In this document: piece after piece, positions 50,869 through 58,544 of the stretch
Position numbering within the stretch: position 1 is the stretch's first letter
Layout: every line of letters starts with the position of its first letter
The notes under the pieces: generated by a model
Database searches by the model: none
Seen by the model: the letters and a program-made list of their open reading frames with translations, nothing else
Told to the model about the DNA's origin: nothing
Position numbers and translations under genes: made by a program
Source: Chitinophagaceae bacterium
Lineage (GTDB): Bacteria > Bacteroidota > Bacteroidia > Chitinophagales > Chitinophagaceae
NCBI GenBank assembly: GCA_016721085.1
Contig: JADKJI010000012.1
Location: 163,412-227,411, forward strand
Reading direction: 5' to 3'
DNA: 64,000 nucleotides

Positions 50869-51053
50869 GCTTGATGCTTTTTGCCTAAGGCTCAAGGCCT
50901 AAAGCTCAAGGCCTAAAGCCTAAGGCTTAATGTAGTAATTGTACGGGTGATTTAGGGTCTACGAATATTCTATTACGAAGCCAAATCGATGGCCGGATTC
51001 CTAAACTAGGCCCTAGGCTTTAGGCCTTGAGCCTTAGGCAAAAAGCATCAAGC
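50869..51053. repeat. 37-bp perfect inverted repeat with 111-bp loop, next to mutS
   Basis: The left arm 50869-50905 (starts GCTTGATGCTTTTTGCC) and right arm 51017-51053 (ends GGCAAAAAGCATCAAGC) are exact complements, and each arm is itself made of GGCTTAA-type words. The right arm ends 1 bp before the mutS stop codon. It may act as a transcript end or a 3' stabiliser. Confidence 0.8.
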
Positions 51054-51054
51054 C

Positions 51055-53652
51055 TCACGCCTTCAGCAACAATTTAATCTCATTGATTTTTAAAAGCGCC
51101 TCCACAGGGGTTAGCCGGTTTACATCTATTCCTTCCAGCATACTTCTTATTTGTTGGAAGGTTTCTGTGTGGGCGTCGAAAATGGAGAGTTGTACTTTGG
51201 GCCCAGTGGGTTTGATGGGGATACCAACTGATTCTTTTTCGTGTAAGGCTTCCAGTTGTACCAGTATTTCATGGGCCCTGTTTACAAGTGCAGGAGGCAT
51301 TCCGGCCATTTTGGCTACATGAATACCAAAACTGTGTGTACTGCCGCCAGGGGCTAGTTTACGAAGGAAGATCACTTTGTTTCCAACTTCCTTATTGGTA
51401 ACGTGGTAATTCTTTATTCTCGGGAAATTGCTTTCCAGTTCATTTAACTCATGGTAATGTGTGGCGAATAATGTTTTCGGCTTGAATGGTGATTCGTGAA
51501 GGAACTCAGCAATACTCCAGGCAATGGAGATACCATCGTAAGTGGAAGTACCTCTACCAATTTCATCAAGCAAAACCAGACTTCTGTCTGTAATATTATT
51601 AATGATGGAAGCAGTTTCGTTCATTTCCACCATAAAAGTACTTTCACCTCCACTTAGATTATCTGAAGCTCCAACACGGGTGAAAATCTTATCTGTAATT
51701 GGAATTTTGGCTGACGCTGCAGGTACAAAACTTCCGATATGCGCCATAAGTGTTACCAAGGCAGTCTGCCGCAATATGGCACTCTTACCACTCATGTTCG
51801 GTCCTGTTAGAATGATAATCTGTTGCGAACCAGGATCAAGATAAATATCATTGGATATATAGGATTCTCCAGGAGGTAAGTGTCTTTCAATAACTGGGTG
51901 ACGGCTCTCTTTTAAGTCCAGTATATTGTTGTCGGTTAGTTCTGGTTTTTTATATTGGTATAAGATTGCGTTTCCGGCAAAACATAGCAGGCAATCAAGT
52001 ATCGCCAAAACATTTCCGTTTACCTGCATCGGAGAAATATAATCCTGTAATTCAGCAAGGAGTTTTTCAAATAGCTGAGCTTCCAATGTAAGGATCTTGT
52101 CTTCTGCTCCTGTAATCTTCTCCTCGTATTCTTTAAGTTCAGGAGTTATATATCTTTCAGCGTTTGCGAGGGTTTGTTTTCTCATCCAATCGGCCGGAAC
52201 CTTGTTCTTGTGTACATGAGTCACTTCAAGATAATATCCGAACACATTGTTGTAGCTTATTTTGAGGGAACTGATGCCAGTACGTTCAGCTTCCTTCTGT
52301 TGCAATAACACAAGATATTCTTTGCCACCATGCGCTATGGAACGCAGTTCATCGAGTTCTGCCAATATCCCTTGCCTAATAACCCCACCTTTATTGATAG
52401 CTACAGAAGGGTTCTCTTCTATTTCCTGGAATATCTTATTGCATATATAGGTGCATGGGTTTAATGCATCAGCCAATCTTTTCAGGTAAGGGTTGCTGGT
52501 TTGTGAGCATAACTGCTTTATCATTTCCACCTGCTGTAAGCCACGGGCTAATTGAATCACTTCCCGGGGATTTATTTTTTTCAGAGGAATTCGTGCAGTC
52601 AATCTTTCGATATCACCACATGCCTTTATCTTTTGAGCAAGGGAGGAACGCAGTTCGGCTTCTTTTATAAAGAATTCCACTACATCTAACCTTTCATTGA
52701 TTTTACCGGCATCTTTAAGTGGTAATACTATCCAGCGCTTCAGCATACGGGCACCCATAGGTGAAACCGTATTGTCCAGTATTTTATGCAGGGTATGTCC
52801 TCCTTCGGTCCCTGTACTAATCAATTCAAGGTTTCGTACTGTGAAGCGATCCATCCATAAATAATCTTCCTTATCAATTCGCTGCAGGGTGGTGAGATGC
52901 TGAAGGTTGGGGTGTTCTGTATCTTTTAAGTAGTGCAATATGGCGCCTGCTGCAACTATGCCAAGATGAAGTTCTTCTATACCGAATCCTTTAAGAGAAT
53001 GTGTTTGGAAATGTTTCAGCAAACTTTCAGTTGCATAAGCCTCATCAAATATCCAGGATTCCAAATGGTAGGTATAGAACTTGCTTCCAAAGTTCTCCTT
53101 GAATTGTTTTTGATAGCTACGCTGGAATATGACTTCAGCAGGTTTTAGGGTCTGTAGTAGTTTGTCGATATATTCCTGATTCCCTTCAGCAATAAAGAAT
53201 TCTCCGGTTGATATATCAAGAAAGGCGATACCTGCATTTCCTTCTGTGAAATGTATTCCCGCCAGGAAATTATTACTGTTATGTTCCAGTAGTTTATCGT
53301 TAGTGGCAACACCTGGAGTAACCATTTCGGTAACTCCCCGTTTTACGATGCCTTTGGCTTGTTTTGGATCTTCTAACTGGTCGCAGATAGCTACGCGGAA
53401 GCCTGCTTTCACCAGTTTATGGAGATAAGTGTCTAGGGAATGATGCGGGAATCCAGCCAGTTCAAAAGAGGCGGCTGCGCCATTATTCCTTTTGGTAAGG
53501 GTGATTCCCAATACCCTGGAGGCATGTATGGCATCTTCTCCAAAGGTTTCATAAAAGTCCCCAACCCTGAAAAGCAGGATGGCATCGGGGTATTTTTGTT
53601 TGATAGCCCGGTGTTGTTGCATTAAGGGTGTATCTGCGGGAGATTTTGCCAT
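51055..53652 (-). CDS. mutS: DNA mismatch repair protein MutS
   Basis: 865 residues from ATG 53652 (a TTG three codons earlier is also in frame). Mismatch-binding domain with GDFYETFGEDA (Phe-x-Glu), connector and core domains, and an ATPase with Walker A LTGPNMSGKSAILRQTALV, DEIGRGTSTYDGISIAW (Walker B) and THYHELNEL. It recognises mismatches and recruits MutL; mutL is not adjacent. Full length and intact, despite the many frame slips elsewhere in the window. Confidence 0.97.
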   Translation of the reverse strand: MAKSPADTPLMQQHRAIKQKYPDAILLFRVGDFYETFGEDAIHASRVLGITLTKRNNGAAASFELAGFPHHSLDTYLHKLVKAGFRVAICDQLEDPKQAKGIVKRGVTEMVTPGVATNDKLLEHNSNNFLAGIHFTEGNAGIAFLDISTGEFFIAEGNQEYIDKLLQTLKPAEVIFQRSYQKQFKENFGSKFYTYHLESWIFDEAYATESLLKHFQTHSLKGFGIEELHLGIVAAGAILHYLKDTEHPNLQHLTTLQRIDKEDYLWMDRFTVRNLELISTGTEGGHTLHKILDNTVSPMGARMLKRWIVLPLKDAGKINERLDVVEFFIKEAELRSSLAQKIKACGDIERLTARIPLKKINPREVIQLARGLQQVEMIKQLCSQTSNPYLKRLADALNPCTYICNKIFQEIEENPSVAINKGGVIRQGILAELDELRSIAHGGKEYLVLLQQKEAERTGISSLKISYNNVFGYYLEVTHVHKNKVPADWMRKQTLANAERYITPELKEYEEKITGAEDKILTLEAQLFEKLLAELQDYISPMQVNGNVLAILDCLLCFAGNAILYQYKKPELTDNNILDLKESRHPVIERHLPPGESYISNDIYLDPGSQQIIILTGPNMSGKSAILRQTALVTLMAHIGSFVPAASAKIPITDKIFTRVGASDNLSGGESTFMVEMNETASIINNITDRSLVLLDEIGRGTSTYDGISIAWSIAEFLHESPFKPKTLFATHYHELNELESNFPRIKNYHVTNKEVGNKVIFLRKLAPGGSTHSFGIHVAKMAGMPPALVNRAHEILVQLEALHEKESVGIPIKPTGPKVQLSIFDAHTETFQQIRSMLEGIDVNRLTPVEALLKINEIKLLLKA

Positions 53653-53782
53653 GGCGGGCAAAAATAAGGAAGCCTGCCTTCAATTCGGGGCTGGTTGAGA
53701 GGATGTGAAAAAAATGATTTGTACAACTGAACTTGATAGGGAAGCTTATTATGTTTATTTTGTGTTACTGATTGCTGTCTTT

Positions 53783-55408
53783 ATGAGAAAAACGACCTTT
53801 TTTATCATTCTTTTCCTGTTCTTTCAGGCCGTGAAGGCGCAAACTGTCAATTTCACCTCTTCTAATCTGCCAATAATTGTCATCAATACCAATGGGCAAA
53901 CTATAGTGGATGAACCTAAAGTATCGGCTGATATGGGGATTATTTTCAATGCCGGAGGGGCAAGAAATAATCTGAGTGATATTCCCAATCATTATAACGG
54001 TAAAGTGGGGATTGAAATAAGGGGGCAATCATCTCAGATGTTCCCGATGAAGGCTTATACTATTGAATTATGGGATGCTGCCGGTGCCGCACAGGATAAG
54101 TCTCTCTTTGGTCTTCCAAAAGAATCTGACTGGGTATTATATGCTCCATTTACCGATAAGACTTTGATGCGGAATTTTCTCGCGTATACTATGTCGCGCG
54201 AAATGGGTCACTGGGCTGCTAATTGTCGATTTGTGGAGTTGATGCTGAATGGTGATTACAAAGGTGTGTATGTGTTCATGGAAAAAATAAAAAGGGGAAG
54301 TGGCAGAGTGCCTATAGCCAAGATGGCCAATACAGATATAAGTGGTGATGCATTGACAGGTGGATATATTTTCAGCTTAGATAAAGAGCCAAATGGATGG
54401 TTTTCCTCCTATGTAGCTCCTAATTCTACGAATAATAATAAGCGTCAATTCTCTTATGTGTATCCAAAACCTGAGAATATAGTCTCAGAACAGCAGAATT
54501 ATCTAAAGAACTATGTTGATGATTTTGAGAATGCCCTTGCTGGTCCAAATTTTCAGGATCCAGTTAATGGAGTTAGGAAATATGCCAATATAGGTTCATT
54601 CATAGATTATTTCATTGTAAATGAAGTGAGCCGGAATGTTGACGGTTACAGATTGAGTTCATACTTCCATAAAGACAGGGATAGTAAGGATGGTCATATT
54701 TTCGCTGGTCCGGTTTGGGATTATGATCTCGCATTCAGAAATGCTAATTACTGTAATGGAAGTGACTTGTCTGGTTGGGCGTACCAGTTTAATCTTTCCT
54801 GCCCGGGTGATGGAGCTGGTCTTATTCCTTTCTGGTGGAATCGTTTTATGCAAGACACTGCTTTTGCTGGTAATTTATATTGTCGTTGGAAGGATCTTCG
54901 TAAAACTAATCTCTCACAAGAGCATATGGAACATCTGGTGGATTCAGTTGTAAATCTGTTGTCGGAAGCACAGGTGCGGCATTTTACCCGCTGGCCAATT
55001 CTTGGACAGTATGTATGGCCGAATCCGGAACCGATTGCAAAGAGTTATTCTGAAGAAATTGCCTATCTGAAAGCCTGGATGGCAGCTCGGATGAATTGGA
55101 TTGACAAGAATCTTCCTAATACTGGGGCTTGTTATGATATTCCGGTTTCAAATGCTGATTTGACTATTTCAATAGCCCCCAATCCAATAACAAGCAATGG
55201 TATAGTTACTATTGTTTCAAGGAATGTACAGGTATTGAAATTTCAGATTGTAGATATGCTGGGGCGTCAGTTACGTTCAGGAACCATATCATTGAATATT
55301 GGTTTGAATAGAATGCCTTTAGATGCTACAAATTGGGCTCATGGACTGTATGCGATTCAGTTCACAACCGGAAGGGGCGATAAAATTACAAGGCGTATTG
55401 TACGTTAA
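53783..55408 (+). CDS. CotH-like kinase-family secreted protein with T9SS-like C terminus
   Basis: 541 residues from ATG 53783, where a signal peptide begins (MRKTTFFIILFLFFQAVKAQ). A CotH domain follows: VGIEIRGQSSQMFPMKAYTI, WVLYAPFTDKTLMRNFLAY, GDYKGVYVFMEKIKRG and HIFAGPVWDYDLAFRNANY (metal-binding Asp pair). CotH enzymes are atypical secreted protein kinases in spore formers; the activity here is inferred. The C-terminal ~80 residues (ISIAPNPITSNGIVTIVS ... AHGLYAIQF) form a type IX sorting domain. Confidence 0.85.
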   Translation: MRKTTFFIILFLFFQAVKAQTVNFTSSNLPIIVINTNGQTIVDEPKVSADMGIIFNAGGARNNLSDIPNHYNGKVGIEIRGQSSQMFPMKAYTIELWDAAGAAQDKSLFGLPKESDWVLYAPFTDKTLMRNFLAYTMSREMGHWAANCRFVELMLNGDYKGVYVFMEKIKRGSGRVPIAKMANTDISGDALTGGYIFSLDKEPNGWFSSYVAPNSTNNNKRQFSYVYPKPENIVSEQQNYLKNYVDDFENALAGPNFQDPVNGVRKYANIGSFIDYFIVNEVSRNVDGYRLSSYFHKDRDSKDGHIFAGPVWDYDLAFRNANYCNGSDLSGWAYQFNLSCPGDGAGLIPFWWNRFMQDTAFAGNLYCRWKDLRKTNLSQEHMEHLVDSVVNLLSEAQVRHFTRWPILGQYVWPNPEPIAKSYSEEIAYLKAWMAARMNWIDKNLPNTGACYDIPVSNADLTISIAPNPITSNGIVTIVSRNVQVLKFQIVDMLGRQLRSGTISLNIGLNRMPLDATNWAHGLYAIQFTTGRGDKITRRIVR

Positions 55409-55440
55409 CCTAAATCAATAGCAGAAATCTTTCTTTCATT

Positions 55441-55448
55441 TACCTTTG
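55441..55448 (+). promoter_or_regulatory. -7 promoter box overlapping the leader of the TrmH-like gene
   Basis: TACCTTTG fits TAnnTTTG and ends only 4 bp before the ATG at 55453. Transcription would start at or just past that ATG, so the message is either leaderless or uses the ATG at 55468. Confidence 0.5.
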
Positions 55449-55452
55449 CGCC

Positions 55453-55995
55453 ATGCGGAAATTAAGCATGGATGAATTGGGCAGGAAATCTGTGGAGGAA
55501 TTCAAAGCCTCCGAAAAGATGCCCATTGTAGTGGTATTGGATAATATAAGGAGTATGCACAATGTGGGGAGTGTATTCAGAACAACGGATGCCTTCCTGC
55601 TTGAGTCTATCTGTCTCTGTGGCTATACCCCACAACCTCCACACCGAGATATAAATAAGACGGCCCTGGGTGCTACTGATACGGTAGCATGGAAGTACTA
55701 TCCAACAACTTTAGATGCAGTGGAGCAATTGAAAGCGGAGGGGTATTCTTTGTATGCGGTGGAGCAAACTGAGAATAGTATCCATTTACAAGATTTCAAT
55801 AAGATTGAAGGAATACATAAACTGGCTGTTGTTTTTGGGAATGAAGTAGAAGGAGTGGATGCAGAAGTAATTGCAAAATGTGACGGATGTATTGAGATTC
55901 CGCAATTGGGAATGAAACATTCGTTGAATATTAGTGTGGCGGCGGGGATTGTGCTCTGGGAGTTGGTCAGACTTAGGGTTCGAGAGGTTCCATAA
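55453..55995 (+). CDS. TrmH/SpoU-family RNA 2'-O-methyltransferase
   Basis: 180 residues. The three SPOUT motifs are clear: VVLDNIRSMHNVGSVFRTTD, LAVVFGNEVEGVD and IPQLGMKHSLNISVAAGI. It methylates a ribose in tRNA or rRNA; the short single-domain form resembles TrmL/TrmH-type tRNA enzymes, but the target is not certain. The true start may be Met6, see the promoter at 55441. Confidence 0.9.
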   Translation: MRKLSMDELGRKSVEEFKASEKMPIVVVLDNIRSMHNVGSVFRTTDAFLLESICLCGYTPQPPHRDINKTALGATDTVAWKYYPTTLDAVEQLKAEGYSLYAVEQTENSIHLQDFNKIEGIHKLAVVFGNEVEGVDAEVIAKCDGCIEIPQLGMKHSLNISVAAGIVLWELVRLRVREVP

Positions 55996-56244
55996 GTTCA
56001 ATAGGTTCCAGAGGAGCGTTTGAGAAGTTGGGGAGATGTTTAAGGTTTAAAGTTTAAGGTTTAAGGTTCTGAAGTGTAACTTATTGAGTAATTATAGGCT
56101 GTTTGTTTTGTACCGCAGGGCGGAAGTTCTGCGTCTCCTCCGGGGAAAAGTAACAAAAAATTCTCTAAGTAGTTATTCATGTGGTAACACTTATGAGCTT
56201 GTAAATCGTAACAGTTTTATTAAAGAGAATTATTAAAGGTTAAA
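55996..56244. repeat. Spacer with AAGGTTTAAAGTTT words
   Basis: TTTAAGGTTTAAAGTTTAAG lies at 56039-56066, a fragment of the CGCAGAGACGC-type word around 56113-56140, and AT-rich sequence before the UbiA start. No promoter box matching TAnnTTTG and no gene seen. Confidence 0.5.
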
Positions 56245-56710
56245 ATGACGGTAGTAAAAAAATATCTCAGTCTCATCAAATTCTCGCATACCATTTTTGC
56301 GATGCCATTTGCTTTGATTGGGTTTACGTTGGGATTGCAAAGAATACAAATTGATTCTAACCCGGGACAGTGGAGTCTTCCAAAATTGTTGTTTGCTGGA
56401 TGATTTAGCTTCTGGAGGAATTGTATTGCTTTCGTATCAGCAAATTGCTATAAAGTTTTTGCTGGTTATATTTTGTATGGTTTTTGCGAGAAGTGCCGCC
56501 ATGGCTTTTAACCGGTATCTCGACAGGCATTTTGATGCAAAGAACCCAAGGACAGCGATAAGGGAGATACCTGCAGGTGTACTGAAGGCAGATAGTGTGT
56601 TATGGTTTACGATTGGAAGTAGTCTGTTATTTATGTTATCTGCCTGGTTTATCAATCCACTTTGTTTCTATTTATCACCAGTTGCTCTTATTGTTGTACT
56701 TGGGTTATAG
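56245..56710 (+). CDS. UbiA-type prenyltransferase, N-terminal and middle part (frame-shifted)
   Basis: ATG 56245 begins TVVKKYLSLIKFSHTIFAMP, the normal UbiA start, in a frame that ends at 56403. The next frame carries IFCMVFARSAAMAFNRYLDR and HFDAKNPRTAIREIPAGVL, the first Asp-rich motif (NxxxD...D), and ends at 56710. A slip around 56380-56403 and an extra T at about 56705 (GGGTTATAGC for GGGTATAGC) explain the breaks. Membrane enzyme that prenylates an aromatic ring, in this phylum most likely in menaquinone synthesis. Confidence 0.8.
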
Positions 56711-57197
56711 CTTTACAAAGCGGTTCACTGCATTATGTCATATTGTGTTAGGGGTAGGATTATCACTGGCACCAATAGGTGCTTTTTTAGCAGTGACTGG
56801 CCGTTTTGAATTGTTGCCTGTATTGTTCTCCCTGACTGTGATTTGCTGGGTAAGCGGCTTCGATATCATTTATGCATTACAGGATGAAGAGTTTGATAAG
56901 CAACATCAATTATATTCTATTCCTGCCATGCTGGGAAAGGCAAAGGCTTTAAGGGTATCTGAATTGTTGCACGTGGTAAGCGCTTTATTGGTTATTACAG
57001 CTGGCTGGTACGGTTCGTTTGGTTGGTTGTATTGGGTAGGGGTTGTTGTTTTTGCGGGAATGCTTATCTACCAACATTCAGTTGTAAAACCAGACGATTT
57101 GCGAAGAGTTAACCTGGCTTTTATGACGGCAAATGGAATAGCGAGTGTGGTGTTTGCGGTGTTTGTGATCTCCGATTTGCTTGTTAAAAGTAATTAG
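56595..57197 (+). CDS. UbiA-type prenyltransferase, C-terminal part
   Basis: Genuine coding begins near 56704 with YSFTKRFTALCHIVLGVGLS. The second Asp-rich motif follows in VSGFDIIYALQDEEFDKQHQ, then LYSIPAMLGKAKALRVSELL and three or four more helices to GIASVVFAVFVISDLLVK. Residues coded before 56704 are an out-of-frame shadow. With the N-terminal part the enzyme would be about 315 residues. Confidence 0.85.
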   Translation: MCYGLRLEVVCYLCYLPGLSIHFVSIYHQLLLLLYLGYSFTKRFTALCHIVLGVGLSLAPIGAFLAVTGRFELLPVLFSLTVICWVSGFDIIYALQDEEFDKQHQLYSIPAMLGKAKALRVSELLHVVSALLVITAGWYGSFGWLYWVGVVVFAGMLIYQHSVVKPDDLRRVNLAFMTANGIASVVFAVFVISDLLVKSN

Positions 57198-57327
57198 ATT
57201 TTTTCACCGCAGAGACGCGGAGGCGCAGTGGATAATTTCCGATATTGCAGAGGCTGTTTAATTTCCATCCCGACACGTCGGGACCCATATTTTCAAATTC
57301 TCAAATTCTCAAATTTTCAAATTACTC

Positions 57328-57741
57328 TTGCCCCGCATCCTCTCCATAGACTACGGCTTAAAACGCACCGGCCTCGCCGTTACAGATCCATTGCAGATCA
57401 TTGCAAGTGGATTGACGACTGTGGAGACACCCACCTTATTCAATTTCCTGAAGGAGTATTTTAAGAAAGAAGAAGTAGAGCTGATATTAGTTGGCTATCC
57501 AACTAATTGGGATGATACTGCTACCCATGCCACTCCACTTGTAGAGAAGCTGGTAGTCAGGTTAAAAAAGGAATTCCCTGCCATTCCAGTACAGTTGATT
57601 GATGAACGGAATAGCTCCAAAATGGCTAAACAAGCCATGATAGATATGGGAATGAAGAAGATGCAACGCCGTAATAAGGCCCTGGTTGATGAAATAGCTG
57701 CAACCATCCTGCTTCAGGAATACCTGGCCGCTAAGGGGTAA
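57328..57741 (+). CDS. ruvX: RuvX/YqgF-family Holliday junction resolvase-like nuclease
   Basis: 137 residues from TTG 57328. RILSIDYGLKRTGLAVTDP carries the first catalytic Asp, followed by LILVGYPTNWDDTATHAT, IPVQLIDERNSS (Glu) and the C-terminal Asp in LVDEIAATILLQEYL. RNase H-like fold, needed for 16S rRNA 5'-end maturation in E. coli and resolvase-like in others. The TTG start follows a repeat spacer (CCCGACACGTCGGG and TTTTCAAA words) that ends 6 bp before it. Confidence 0.92.
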   Translation: MPRILSIDYGLKRTGLAVTDPLQIIASGLTTVETPTLFNFLKEYFKKEEVELILVGYPTNWDDTATHATPLVEKLVVRLKKEFPAIPVQLIDERNSSKMAKQAMIDMGMKKMQRRNKALVDEIAATILLQEYLAAKG

Positions 57742-57770
57742 ATGGGCTCTCATTTCTCCTGAAAAACCAA

Positions 57771-57778
57771 TAAATTTG
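57771..57778 (+). promoter_or_regulatory. -7 promoter box of def
   Basis: TAAATTTG fits TAnnTTTG, 32 bp before the def ATG, so def has its own promoter although ruvX lies just upstream. Confidence 0.55.
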
Positions 57779-57810
57779 CCCCGCGGAATTCCACCCAAAA
57801 AGATGAAAGA

Positions 57811-58389
57811 ATGATTCTACCTATTGTAGCATATGGTGCGCCAGTTTTAAGGACAGTTTGTAAGGATATAGATCCCGATTATCCCGGCTTGTCTAAACTC
57901 ATTGAAGATATGTGGGAAACCATGTATGAAAGCAATGGGGTAGGACTTGCTGCGCCACAAATCAACCGCCCGATACGTCTCTTTGTAGTAGACAGTACTC
58001 AGATATTTGAAGGTATGGATGAGAAGGACAAGGCGGAATATGAAGGCGATGAAGGTATTAAGCAAGTTTTTATCAATGCACAGGTAAAGGAATTATCGGG
58101 CGATGAATGGGCTTACGAAGAAGGCTGTCTCAGCATCCCCAAATTAAGAGCCGATGTTGTTCGTGAAGAAGAAGTAACCATCGAATACCTCGACGAAAAT
58201 TTCCAGCCCCACACCAAATTATTCAATGGTATTACAGCCCGCGTCATCCTCCACGAATATGATCATATTGAAGGAAAACTCTTCATCGATCACCTCAAAC
58301 CCCTCAAACGTAAACTCCTGAAGGGAAAACTAGATGACATCTCTAAAGGAAAGATAAAGGTGGATTATCGGATGGTGTTTCAGAAGTGA
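57811..58389 (+). CDS. def: Peptide deformylase
   Basis: 192 residues. All three motifs are present: GVGLAAPQI, EEGCLSIP (metal Cys) and the zinc-binding HEYDHIEGKLF. It removes the formyl group from nascent proteins at the ribosome. An insertion of about 20 residues (STQIFEGMDEKDKAEYEGDE) between motifs 1 and 2 is typical for Bacteroidota enzymes. Confidence 0.97.
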   Translation: MILPIVAYGAPVLRTVCKDIDPDYPGLSKLIEDMWETMYESNGVGLAAPQINRPIRLFVVDSTQIFEGMDEKDKAEYEGDEGIKQVFINAQVKELSGDEWAYEEGCLSIPKLRADVVREEEVTIEYLDENFQPHTKLFNGITARVILHEYDHIEGKLFIDHLKPLKRKLLKGKLDDISKGKIKVDYRMVFQK

Positions 58390-58544
58390 GGGGGAGGAGG
58401 GGAGTTAGGAAGTAGGGAAGGAGGGTAGTAAGGAAGTTAGGTAGTAGGGAAGAAGCTAAATTGTTAATCATCATCCCTAATCATAATAATCACAAAAATC
58501 ATAGTCCTCAATCCCAGCTTAATCTGATTTCAATCCCATTAATC
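58390..58544. repeat. Spacer with GGAAGTAGGG and AATCCC words
   Basis: GGAGTTAGGAAGTAGGGAAG words follow the def stop, then CCCTAATC, AATCCCAGC and AATCCCATTAATC words run up to the stop of the ATPase gene. The second set belongs to the same family as the GxxExxY cassette edges, but no GxxExxY gene is present. Confidence 0.6.
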
